Notes under the pieces: model-generated
What the model was told of the DNA's origin: nothing
The model's input: the letters and a program-made list of their open reading frames with translations, nothing else
The model's database searches: none
Part shown: one piece after another, positions 1 through 5,873 of the stretch
Position numbering within the stretch: the first letter of the stretch is position 1
Layout: every line of letters starts with the position of its first letter
Translations under genes and position numbers: made by a program
Assembly (NCBI GenBank): GCA_964352535.1
Contig: CAYGSW010000317.1
Location: 1-6,650 of the forward strand
Direction of reading: 5' to 3'
DNA length: 6,650 nucleotides
Source of the DNA: Granulosicoccus sp964352535
GTDB lineage: Bacteria > Pseudomonadota > Gammaproteobacteria > Granulosicoccales > Granulosicoccaceae

Positions 1-499
1 GCCTAGTGGCGCTCCCGGAATGCCAGAGATGCTGGATTCAACCTCACGCATCACCACCTTGTGCCGTGAGCGCAATATGGTAGTGGCATTGATGACCGAT
101 GGACGATTTTCCGGAGGATCGGTGGGGCTGGTTATCGGTCACGTAGGACCAGAAGCGGCGCTCGGTGGCCCCATTGCGTTGCTACAAGACGGTGATGAGA
201 TTATTGTCGATCTTAATGACAATCAGATTAACTGCACAGAGCTGGACGATCCCGTTATTGCCAGTGCGCGCAAGGCGTTGTGGGAAAAAGAAGCCTTCGA
301 CAATGGCGGAACACATCCACTGTGCGGGGAGGTTGATACCCGTCTCCTTAATCGCATGCGTCATTCCGCCGTGTCAGCGGTATTTGGTGCGGGCATGCAT
401 CCTGATCGACAGCTGTATGTTCCGCAGCCTCGTGAGGCCGAGCGAACCGGCTTTGTACCGCAAAATGTTCATCGAGAGGGATCGCAGAAGGCGTTCTGA
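1..499 (+). CDS. IlvD/Edd-family dehydratase, C-terminal fragment cut by window start
   Basis: This is the 3' end of a gene whose start lies left of the window; the frame is open from base 2 and ends at TGA 497-499. Family members are Fe-S enzymes that dehydrate dihydroxy acids or sugar acids to 2-keto acids in the cytoplasm. The visible part begins at the family's PGMPEM segment. It then carries DGRFSGG (bases about 98-118), whose serine (codon 110-112) matches the proposed catalytic alkoxide, followed by IGHVGPEAALGGPIAL and a DGDEI strand typical of the C-terminal beta-barrel domain. These motifs resemble dihydroxy-acid dehydratase (IlvD) more than Edd. However, roughly the last 70 residues (GGTHPLCGEVDTRLL onward) are not the short tail I expect of housekeeping IlvD, so a catabolic sugar-acid dehydratase is also possible. 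The Fe-S cysteines and metal ligands would lie outside the window. Family is sure; substrate is unknown. Confidence 0.9.
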   Translation, partial: PSGAPGMPEMLDSTSRITTLCRERNMVVALMTDGRFSGGSVGLVIGHVGPEAALGGPIALLQDGDEIIVDLNDNQINCTELDDPVIASARKALWEKEAFDNGGTHPLCGEVDTRLLNRMRHSAVSAVFGAGMHPDRQLYVPQPREAERTGFVPQNVHREGSQKAF

Positions 500-765
500 T
501 TTGTGTGCACTGTGCTATGTGAGCAAGGCGGTTCAGTAGCCTGAAACAGAAATGCCACTGAGCAGGTCTCGTGTCTGTCTATTTGTCAGCACAGAATGGA
601 GTGCTCGTTGATCGAAAAATGAAATTTAATGCCCGTTTTCTTGCGCGTTACAGGGTTTGGTGCATATGTCAATCGCAAGTAATTGTAAACAACCGACTTA
701 TCAAGCCCGCTGGACGTAGATTTTATTAAATTCGATACACTGACAATGTCCACCTCCAGCACGTT

Positions 766-795
766 TTGATGTAAGTTTGCGAGCCGCTGTATACA
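766..795 (+). promoter_or_regulatory. Candidate sigma70 promoter for the aquaporin gene
   Basis: TTGATG at 766-771 matches the -35 consensus in four positions. TATACA at 790-795 matches the -10 consensus in four positions, with an 18 bp spacer. It is followed by a leader of about 40 bases before the start codon. The position is right, but both hexamers are imperfect and no transcript start can be seen, so this is a prediction only. Confidence 0.4.
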
Positions 796-832
796 AAGTG
801 GACTGAGTGATTTCACTATTAACATTATATTG

Positions 833-838
833 AGGAGG
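833..838 (+). promoter_or_regulatory. Shine-Dalgarno AGGAGG that sets the aquaporin start
   Basis: A perfect AGGAGG lies six bases before ATG 845-847, the usual spacing. The tandem ATG at 842-844 would be only three bases away, and the in-frame TTG at 830 lies upstream of the site. The signal therefore favours 845 as the start, which also gives an N-terminus (MYGRALAAE) matching the start of E. coli AqpZ. Confidence 0.75.
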
Positions 839-844
839 GAGATG

Positions 845-1711
845 ATGTACGGAAGAGCATTAGCTGCGGAAGTTTTTGGAACATTCTGGTTGGTATTGGG
901 AGGATGTGGGGCTGCCATCATGGCAGCGGATTTTGGTACGGGTGGTAACGGTACCAGCCTTGGTCTGGGTTTTCTCGGTGTCAGTCTTGCGTTTGGTTTG
1001 ACGGTTCTCACGGGTGCCTATGCATTGGGGCATATATCGGGCGGTCATTTCAATCCGGCAGTTACATTGGGTCTGGTGGCCGGTGGGCGTTTCTCGGCAG
1101 CCAAAGCACCGGGTTACATCATTGCTCAAGTTATCGGTGGTGTACTTGGCGCACTGGCTATTTATTACATGGTCTCTGGTAGACCTGACTTCGCTATCAG
1201 CCCTGGTGCCGGTACCTTTGCAACTAACGGTTTTGGACCCGATGGCTCACCAGGTGGTTACAGCATGATGTCTGCCTTCTTGACTGAAGCCATACTCACG
1301 GCTGTGTTTCTGGTTGTCATCATGGGCGCCACAGCAAAGCGTGCCACAGCTGCAATGGGTGGGGCTGCAATAGGACTGTCCCTTACGCTGATTCACCTGG
1401 TGAGTATTCCCATCACCAACACCAGCGTTAATCCGGCAAGATCTACCTCACAGGCGCTGATCGCAAATGTCTACGGGGAAGGTGTGACGTTACCCATGGC
1501 GCAGTTGTGGCTATTCTGGGTAGCGCCAATTGTCGGTGCTGTTGTAGGCGCTGTTATCTACCGAGTGCTTATCGATTCGAACAAGGATATCCCTGAAGAG
1601 CCCGTATTGCGCACAGAGGCTGTTGAGACCGGTAGCCGTGCTGACATCGAAAGAACTCGTCAGATGCAGGCGGACGCAGAAGCACGACGAAGCGGAACAC
1701 CAACGTCGTAA
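845..1711 (+). CDS. aqpZ: Aquaporin Z, inner-membrane water channel
   Basis: A MIP-family channel for rapid water flux across the cytoplasmic membrane. From the start at 845 the protein has 288 residues. Both NPA boxes are present: HFNPAVT with NPA at 70-72, and SVNPARS with NPA at 196-198. The selectivity-filter residues of E. coli AqpZ align as F50, H184, T193 and R199, so water rather than glycerol is the expected substrate. AAEVFGTFWLV, GHISGGHFNPA, SPGGYSM and LIH..SIP.TNTSVNPARS are all typical AqpZ blocks, and the hydrophobic pattern fits six membrane helices. After the last helix (ending about residue 243) there is a polar tail of about 45 residues rich in E, R, T and A, which E. coli AqpZ (231 residues) lacks. 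The gene stands alone, with its own Shine-Dalgarno and candidate promoter. Family call is near certain; function of the tail is unknown. Confidence 0.96.
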   Translation: MYGRALAAEVFGTFWLVLGGCGAAIMAADFGTGGNGTSLGLGFLGVSLAFGLTVLTGAYALGHISGGHFNPAVTLGLVAGGRFSAAKAPGYIIAQVIGGVLGALAIYYMVSGRPDFAISPGAGTFATNGFGPDGSPGGYSMMSAFLTEAILTAVFLVVIMGATAKRATAAMGGAAIGLSLTLIHLVSIPITNTSVNPARSTSQALIANVYGEGVTLPMAQLWLFWVAPIVGAVVGAVIYRVLIDSNKDIPEEPVLRTEAVETGSRADIERTRQMQADAEARRSGTPTS

Positions 1712-1736
1712 ACAGTATTGCCTGAGGTTTTACCGG

Positions 1737-1766
1737 CCCGGTTTCAAGTTCTACGCTTGAGCCGGG
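1737..1766. terminator. Stem-loop downstream of aqpZ, possible weak terminator
   Basis: CCCGG at 1737-1741 pairs with CCGGG at 1762-1766, and CAAG at 1745-1748 pairs with CTTG at 1756-1759. A T bulge and a G-T pair lie between them, and the loop TTCTACG spans 1749-1755. The stem begins 26 bases after the aqpZ stop. No T-tract follows on either strand, so this is either a non-canonical terminator or an mRNA 3'-end stabilising hairpin. Confidence 0.35.
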
Positions 1767-1981
1767 TCAATCGATGGGCATTGCTGTGAACAACTTACAG
1801 CATGCCCGTTCAGACCTGTCTGCTGGATTTCTACTGTAGCTTCATCAAGGTGCTGGTTCATCTGATCAAGGTAGAAATGGTATTCGTCCAAATCTTTTTC
1901 GCTGTGTGAGAGTAAGTAGCCCTTGATGTTCATACGCATCGATGGCAGGTTTGACTGCACATCGTTGGCAAGGTGGGACAC
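1751..1981 (-). pseudogene. Short open frame, possible relic of a helical sensory-domain protein
   Basis: A minus-strand frame that can start at GTG 1979-1981 and ends at TAG 1751-1753 (76 residues). It stays open a further 18 codons upstream, to a TAG at 2036-2038. The N-terminal two thirds read like natural protein: LPSMRMNIKGYLLS followed by EKDLDEYHFYLDQMNQHLDEA is amphipathic and helical, reminiscent of ligand-binding helical bundles of chemoreceptors or histidine kinases. The last 25 or so residues, with several C, Q and S, look less natural, and the stop lies inside the stem-loop after aqpZ. There is no Shine-Dalgarno before the GTG, no membrane segment and no signalling domain in any frame nearby. 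I do not recognise a specific family. It may be a decayed gene fragment, a small unknown protein or chance. Confidence 0.25.
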
Positions 1982-2206
1982 CAGGTCGCTATTTAGCTGG
2001 CGTAACCTAATTAGTGCGCTTGCAGTTACAACGATCTATTCATGAGACGCCGAATACTTTCACCGAACCTTTTTTTTGCGGAGGTTGCGAAGGTGCGGAA
2101 TACGGACTGTATTTCAACGGGGCAGCGAAGCCTGAGCAGAATTCGCTACAGAATAAAGGAGCGCGGGGGCGACCAGCCGGGAGAATTTGGCGATTTCATT
2201 AATGGG

Positions 2207-3724
2207 TCAGGCCGCCTTGCCTGAGCTGATGTCCTGCATTCGCAGCATTAAATAGGATTCCAGTCGCATTCTGATATCCGCGTGTTTGGGATTATCGAAC
2301 AGATTGTTGATTTCATTCGGATCAGCGAGCAAATCATACAACTCACCGTGTCCCGAATTCATGTCTTTGGTCAGTTTGTAGGTTCGTGTACGTACCGATC
2401 GTAAAGACACTTTGGCCTTGACCCTTCCAGGCAGTAGCTCCCATTCACTCATGGCAAAGTCGCGTTTTGCATTGCTGTCCAGTAGCGGTGAAAGATCCTC
2501 ACCGTGTTGCTGTAGCTGCGGTTCCAGGCCTGCAATAGCCATGAGTGTTGGTGAAAGATCTATTGTGGACACAGGCTCATAATTTACCCGGTTATCAGGT
2601 ACACCAGGTCCGCGCCATATCATTGGAACTCGCAGCAGACAATCGTAGAACATAGGGCCCTTTGATGTTAACCCGTGATCACCTAACCAGTCACCGTGAT
2701 CGGAGACATAGAACACATGGGTGTTTTCCTGTAAACCCTGCTCAGCCAGAAAGGCCATGATCCGACCTATCTGATCGTCGATGAACGCTATTTTTCCATA
2801 GGTGTTTGCAATAATTTCTCTGAGTCTCGCATCTGACTGAGCAGGGGAGAGTTTATTCGCCCGGGGATGTCCTGGTCGTTCGTCAGCCGGTGCACCCTCT
2901 CTCGCAAGGGCAGAGCGGTACCACCACGGCAGTGAAGCGGGGTCGAGTGTGCGGTGAGAGGGTAAATCGACATCGTCGGGATCATGTAATCTGGACCAAG
3001 GCTCCGGACAATCATAAGGATGATCCAGATCCGCAAAGCTAACCCAGCTACAGAAAGGCTTGTCAGTATTGCGACCGTGCCGCATCCAGTCAATCGCGCG
3101 ATCCGCCGTCCAGGGTGTGCTGTGGTGCGCAGGAGCGAGGCCTGAATGCCAGCAGTTTTCCGGATTGGCAGACACACCTCTGTCACTCTTGTAGTTTGCA
3201 AGCTTCTCGTCGGCACGACCGTCAGCGTAAAAAAAACGTTCGAAGTGTTGACCACGTGGCGGTTGGGGTGGGGCGAATCCTTCTTTGCCTTGCAGTATCA
3301 ATTCGACGTGTTCAAACCCCATATAGGGGCCATTCCATTGCTCGTCGTACTTTGCCGAGGAAAGAAGACATTCCGGTCGGCCACTGGGGGCTTTGGGATG
3401 ATGGTTCGAAAAATTTGCCTTGCCGAAGAATGAGGTGTCATAGCCACCTTGCGATAGTGTACCGGCAAAGCCTTTTTCGCCAATGCTGCGAGCCAGATCC
3501 AAACCGTCGTCGTGCACACCATGCGTTCGACAAAGCTGACCTGTGAGGATCGAGGCACGCGCTGGCTGACAGGCAATTGAAGGGGTTATGCAGCTGCCAA
3601 AGCGGGTTCCGGATCTGGCCAGCGCATCAAGGTGAGGGGTTTTGACTTTCCTTCCGGCAACGCCAAGACAATCGGCCCGATGCTGGTCTGCAGAGATGAT
3701 CAGTATGTTAGGACGGTTTTGCAT
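2207..3724 (-). CDS. Type I (formylglycine) sulfatase, probably cytoplasmic
   Basis: An alkaline-phosphatase-superfamily hydrolase expected to cleave sulfate esters; related enzymes include choline sulfatases and phosphonate monoester hydrolases. I chose ATG 3724, giving 505 residues and starting MQNRPNILIISADQ; the conserved RPNIL strand sits at the N-terminus as in the family. A GTG at 3757 would add 11 residues but has no ribosome binding site, and ATG 3724 also lacks a clear one. Seen motifs: metal-site ADQ at 12-14; the sulfatase signature CQPARASILTG, with C52 the residue converted to formylglycine and R56 its partner; GK at 101-102; DHP at 234-236; SDHGDWLGDHG at 341-351 with the metal-binding D342 and H343; K355; and a typical LYDL..DP.E..NL C-terminus. 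No signal peptide or lipobox is visible, so the substrate is probably small and imported. The needed formylglycine-generating or anaerobic maturase is not in the window. The gene is divergent from the dehydratase at 4019. Family is clear; substrate is unknown. Confidence 0.93.
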   Translation of the reverse strand: MQNRPNILIISADQHRADCLGVAGRKVKTPHLDALARSGTRFGSCITPSIACQPARASILTGQLCRTHGVHDDGLDLARSIGEKGFAGTLSQGGYDTSFFGKANFSNHHPKAPSGRPECLLSSAKYDEQWNGPYMGFEHVELILQGKEGFAPPQPPRGQHFERFFYADGRADEKLANYKSDRGVSANPENCWHSGLAPAHHSTPWTADRAIDWMRHGRNTDKPFCSWVSFADLDHPYDCPEPWSRLHDPDDVDLPSHRTLDPASLPWWYRSALAREGAPADERPGHPRANKLSPAQSDARLREIIANTYGKIAFIDDQIGRIMAFLAEQGLQENTHVFYVSDHGDWLGDHGLTSKGPMFYDCLLRVPMIWRGPGVPDNRVNYEPVSTIDLSPTLMAIAGLEPQLQQHGEDLSPLLDSNAKRDFAMSEWELLPGRVKAKVSLRSVRTRTYKLTKDMNSGHGELYDLLADPNEINNLFDNPKHADIRMRLESYLMLRMQDISSGKAA

Positions 3725-4018
3725 AGTGATTTTCGGTGTTAAGTAAGACCCCTTCACAGGGATAGGTTAGTGCTTCAATTTTTATTCCGAACAGGCCTCC
3801 AGCGCACACCATCAGGGTAACTCGATACGTGCGGTTGGCGAGGAATACCACCGTGATACAGCCATGGATTCTGTGTGCCGTTGTGCGCTATTGCAGACGC
3901 TATTGCTACAGTGAGGCAATCAGTGCAATCACTGCCTGGTCTGTTTTTTGTGCAAGGTCGAAGCTCAGAGTCAATGTTGTGAGAGACTAAGTGATAAACA
4001 CAGTGAGCAATTGACATC
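3725..4018. promoter_or_regulatory. Divergent promoter region between sulfatase and dehydratase, with repeated CAGTG/CAAT elements
   Basis: About 290 bases separate the two divergent start codons, so promoters for both genes must lie here, though I cannot name convincing -35/-10 pairs. The region has operator-like structure. CGCTATTGC occurs twice (3886-3894, 3898-3906). ATTGC 3902-3906 and GCAAT 3916-3920 form an inverted repeat. GCAATCA occurs at 3916-3922 and 3925-3931. CAGTG followed by CAAT after zero, two or three bases occurs at 3909-3920, 3921-3929 and 4001-4011. The minus-strand frame across this region (3775-4068) has no family signal and I regard it as chance. Regulator and bound ligand are unknown. 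Confidence 0.5.
3914..3949 (+). terminator. Small hairpin followed by T6, possible attenuator in the dehydratase leader
   Basis: CAGTG 3921-3925 pairs perfectly with CACTG 3930-3934 around the loop CAAT. AGG 3914-3916 can pair with CCT 3935-3937 across a four-base bulge. Six T follow at 3944-3949, six bases beyond the stem. The stem is short and the gap to the T run too long for a confident intrinsic terminator. The same bases could simply be an operator palindrome. Confidence 0.22.
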
Positions 4019-5800
4019 ATGAAGCTTCGATCGCAGCAGTGGTTCGACAATCCGGATAACCCGGCCATGACAGCCTTGTATCTGGAGCGCTATCTCAATT
4101 ACGGGTTGACTCGCGAAGAGTTGCAGTCAGGTAAACCCTTGATCGGTATCGCACAGACGGGTAACGATTTAACACCCTGCAACCGCCACCATGTAGAGCT
4201 TGCCAAGCGTGTGCGTGAGGGCATTGTGTCAGCGGGCGGTATCTGTTTTGAGTTCCCTGTGCATCCGATTCAGGAAACAGGTAAGCGACCTACAGCAGCG
4301 CTCGATCGTAACCTTGCCTATATTGGTCTGGTGGAAACATTGTACGGCTACCCTTTGGATGGCGTGGTGCTCACCATCGGTTGTGACAAAACAACACCCG
4401 CCTTGCTTATGGCTGCCGCCACAGTGAATATCCCGGCCATTGCGTTGTCCGTGGGACCCATGCTGAACGGCTGGGAAGGTGATGAGCGCTCTGGTTCAGG
4501 TACTGTCATCTGGAATTCACGACAAAAACTGTCTACCGGTGAGATCAATGCGCAGGAATTTATGCGTCTGGCGGCTAACGCCGCGCCGTCAGTCGGCTAT
4601 TGCAATTCGATGGGTACGGCCAGCACAATGAACGCTCTGGCTGAAGCGCTTGGCATGCAATTGCCTCGATCAGCCGCCATCCCTGCGCCGTATCGTGAGC
4701 GAGGGCAGATGTCCTATCTCACTGGGCAACGAATCGTAGGGATGGTGCACGAGGATCTCAAACCCTCGGATATCATGACCAGGCAGGCTTTTGAAAATGC
4801 CATCGTCGTTAACTCGGCCATCGGTGGTTCAACCAATGCGCCTATTCATCTGAATGCGGTGGCTGCACACATGGGTGTTGAACTGGGAAATGCCGACTGG
4901 GAATCGATTGGCCACAATGTACCACTTATCGTTAACATGCTGCCGTCCGGAAGATATCTGGGAGAGGATTTTCACCGTGCGGGTGGCGTAGCCGGTGTCA
5001 TGCGAACGTTGCTGGATGCCAACGTGTTACCTGCACCAGATGCGATCATGGTGACAGGTAAAACGGTACGTGAAGAGTACGCAGAGGCGAAGGTTACCAA
5101 TACTGACGTGATTCTTCCCTATGATGCGCCACTGAAGGCGCATGCCGGATTTCTTGATCTGCACAGTAATTTGTGGGACAGCGCCATCATGAAAACATCC
5201 GTGATTTCGGACAGCTTTCGCCAAAGCTATTTGTCAAACCCTGAAGACCCGGAAGCGTTCGAAGGCACGTTGTACGTTTTTGATGGTCCAGAGCAATATC
5301 ATGAACTTATTGATGATCCTGCTCTTGGCATGGATGAGCAAAGTATTCTCGTTATGCGCGGAGCTGGCCCTATCGGTTATCCCGGTGGTGCCGAGGTGGT
5401 CAACATGCAACCGCCTGTATACCTCATAGAACGTGGTATCACAGAGCTACCGTGTATCGGCGATGGGCGCCAGTCAGGCACATCCGGATCCCCGTCGATT
5501 CTTAATGTAGCCCCTGAAGCCGCTATCATGGGTGGCCTGGCCATTGTGAAAACGGGCGACCGACTGCGCGTTGATCTGCGTAACCGTCGCGTTGATCTAT
5601 TAGTGGATGCGCAGGAAATCGAACAACGCAAACAAGCTTTGCTCGACAGTGGCGGATATCCCTATCCGGCAGATCAAACACCCTGGCAACAGATTCAGCG
5701 CTCTATGGTCAGTCAGTTTGATAAAGGCATGGTGCTTGGTAATGCGCCTGACTATCAGCGTATTGCGCAGACCAAAGGTGTACCGCGTGATAATCATTAG
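4019..5800 (+). CDS. xylD: Pentonate dehydratase of the IlvD/Edd family, probably D-xylonate dehydratase
   Basis: Predicted to dehydrate a C5 sugar acid, most likely D-xylonate, to the 2-keto-3-deoxy acid in a non-phosphorylative pentose pathway in the cytoplasm. The protein has 593 residues, the usual length. From memory it resembles Caulobacter XylD throughout: WFDNPD near the start, GIAQTGNDLTPCNR, RPTAALDRNLAYIGLVETL, IPAPYRERGQM and GDGRQSGT. Fe-S ligands appear as C54, C122 and C195, spaced as in that enzyme. D123 and K124 in CDKTTP fit the Mg site with its carbamylated lysine, and S486 in GRQSGT fits the catalytic serine. ATG 4019 is the first usable start, because an in-frame TGA lies at 4004-4006; the Shine-Dalgarno is weak. 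AGGAGG overlaps the stop codon, but no start codon follows closely. L-arabinonate or another aldonate remains possible. The nucleosidase follows after 73 bases. Confidence 0.93.
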   Translation: MKLRSQQWFDNPDNPAMTALYLERYLNYGLTREELQSGKPLIGIAQTGNDLTPCNRHHVELAKRVREGIVSAGGICFEFPVHPIQETGKRPTAALDRNLAYIGLVETLYGYPLDGVVLTIGCDKTTPALLMAAATVNIPAIALSVGPMLNGWEGDERSGSGTVIWNSRQKLSTGEINAQEFMRLAANAAPSVGYCNSMGTASTMNALAEALGMQLPRSAAIPAPYRERGQMSYLTGQRIVGMVHEDLKPSDIMTRQAFENAIVVNSAIGGSTNAPIHLNAVAAHMGVELGNADWESIGHNVPLIVNMLPSGRYLGEDFHRAGGVAGVMRTLLDANVLPAPDAIMVTGKTVREEYAEAKVTNTDVILPYDAPLKAHAGFLDLHSNLWDSAIMKTSVISDSFRQSYLSNPEDPEAFEGTLYVFDGPEQYHELIDDPALGMDEQSILVMRGAGPIGYPGGAEVVNMQPPVYLIERGITELPCIGDGRQSGTSGSPSILNVAPEAAIMGGLAIVKTGDRLRVDLRNRRVDLLVDAQEIEQRKQALLDSGGYPYPADQTPWQQIQRSMVSQFDKGMVLGNAPDYQRIAQTKGVPRDNH

Positions 5801-5859
5801 GAGGCTGCGGTACTAAAAAACCTTGGCGCTAACACCCATGGGCAAACTAGTAGCAAGTC

Positions 5860-5865
5860 AGGAAC
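5860..5865 (+). promoter_or_regulatory. Ribosome binding site for the nucleosidase gene
   Basis: AGGAAC lies eight bases before ATG 5874 and supports that start. The 73-base gap from the dehydratase stop holds no clear promoter or terminator, which fits read-through from upstream. Confidence 0.5.
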
Positions 5866-5873
5866 GTTAAACA

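Larger units (their letters stand above)
500..844. other. Non-coding gap between dehydratase fragment and aquaporin gene
   Basis: About 340 bases without a convincing gene. The minus-strand open frame here runs into the aquaporin gene and reads as low-complexity basic protein, so I treat it as spurious. The stretch is visibly more AT-rich than the flanking genes, especially 719-735. A small hairpin with a 5 bp stem (TTCAG 532-536, CTGAA 541-545, loop TAGC) lies 33 bases after the dehydratase stop. It has no T-tract, so I do not call it a terminator. The right end holds a candidate promoter and the Shine-Dalgarno for the aquaporin gene. A weaker alternative promoter is TGGACG 711-716 with GATACA 734-739 at 17 bp spacing. 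Confidence 0.6.
1712..2206. other. Long intergenic region between convergent aqpZ and sulfatase genes
   Basis: Nearly 500 bases between the stop codons of two converging genes. It holds a stem-loop just after aqpZ and a short minus-strand frame, both listed separately. Two overlapping plus-strand frames at 2014-2224 have no ribosome binding site, no recognisable motif and odd composition, so I do not call them. A run of eight T occurs at 2070-2077 without a clear upstream hairpin. I see no tRNA-like fold, no long repeat and no transposon end. Confidence 0.55.

Noticed and set aside
532..545. Hairpin after the left dehydratase as a terminator
   Set aside because: The stem is only five pairs, two of them G-C, and no T-run follows.
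586..1011. Minus-strand open frame of 141 codons upstream of and overlapping aqpZ
   Set aside because: It overlaps the certain aqpZ gene antisense and is low-complexity P/K/R-rich at its N-terminus, with no ribosome site or family motif.
2070..2077. Run of eight T as an intrinsic terminator
   Set aside because: No stable inverted repeat directly precedes it on the plus strand, and on the minus strand the run is A, which does not fit termination of the sulfatase transcript.
2014..2224. Two overlapping plus-strand small frames before the sulfatase stop
   Set aside because: Neither has a ribosome binding site or recognisable motif, they overlap each other in different frames, and one runs into the sulfatase 3' end.
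3725..3757. Upstream GTG start for the sulfatase
   Set aside because: It adds 11 residues with no family similarity and has no Shine-Dalgarno. ATG 3724 places the conserved RPNIL strand at the usual distance from the N-terminus.
3775..4068. Minus-strand frame of 97 codons in the divergent promoter region
   Set aside because: Its composition, rich in C, H, S and P, is unlike a natural protein, it overlaps the dehydratase start, and it occupies the space needed for two promoters.
5799..5804. AGGAGG overlapping the dehydratase stop codon as a ribosome site for a small gene
   Set aside because: No ATG, GTG or TTG lies at a workable distance, and the frame beginning at the nearby CTG (5805) stops after three codons.
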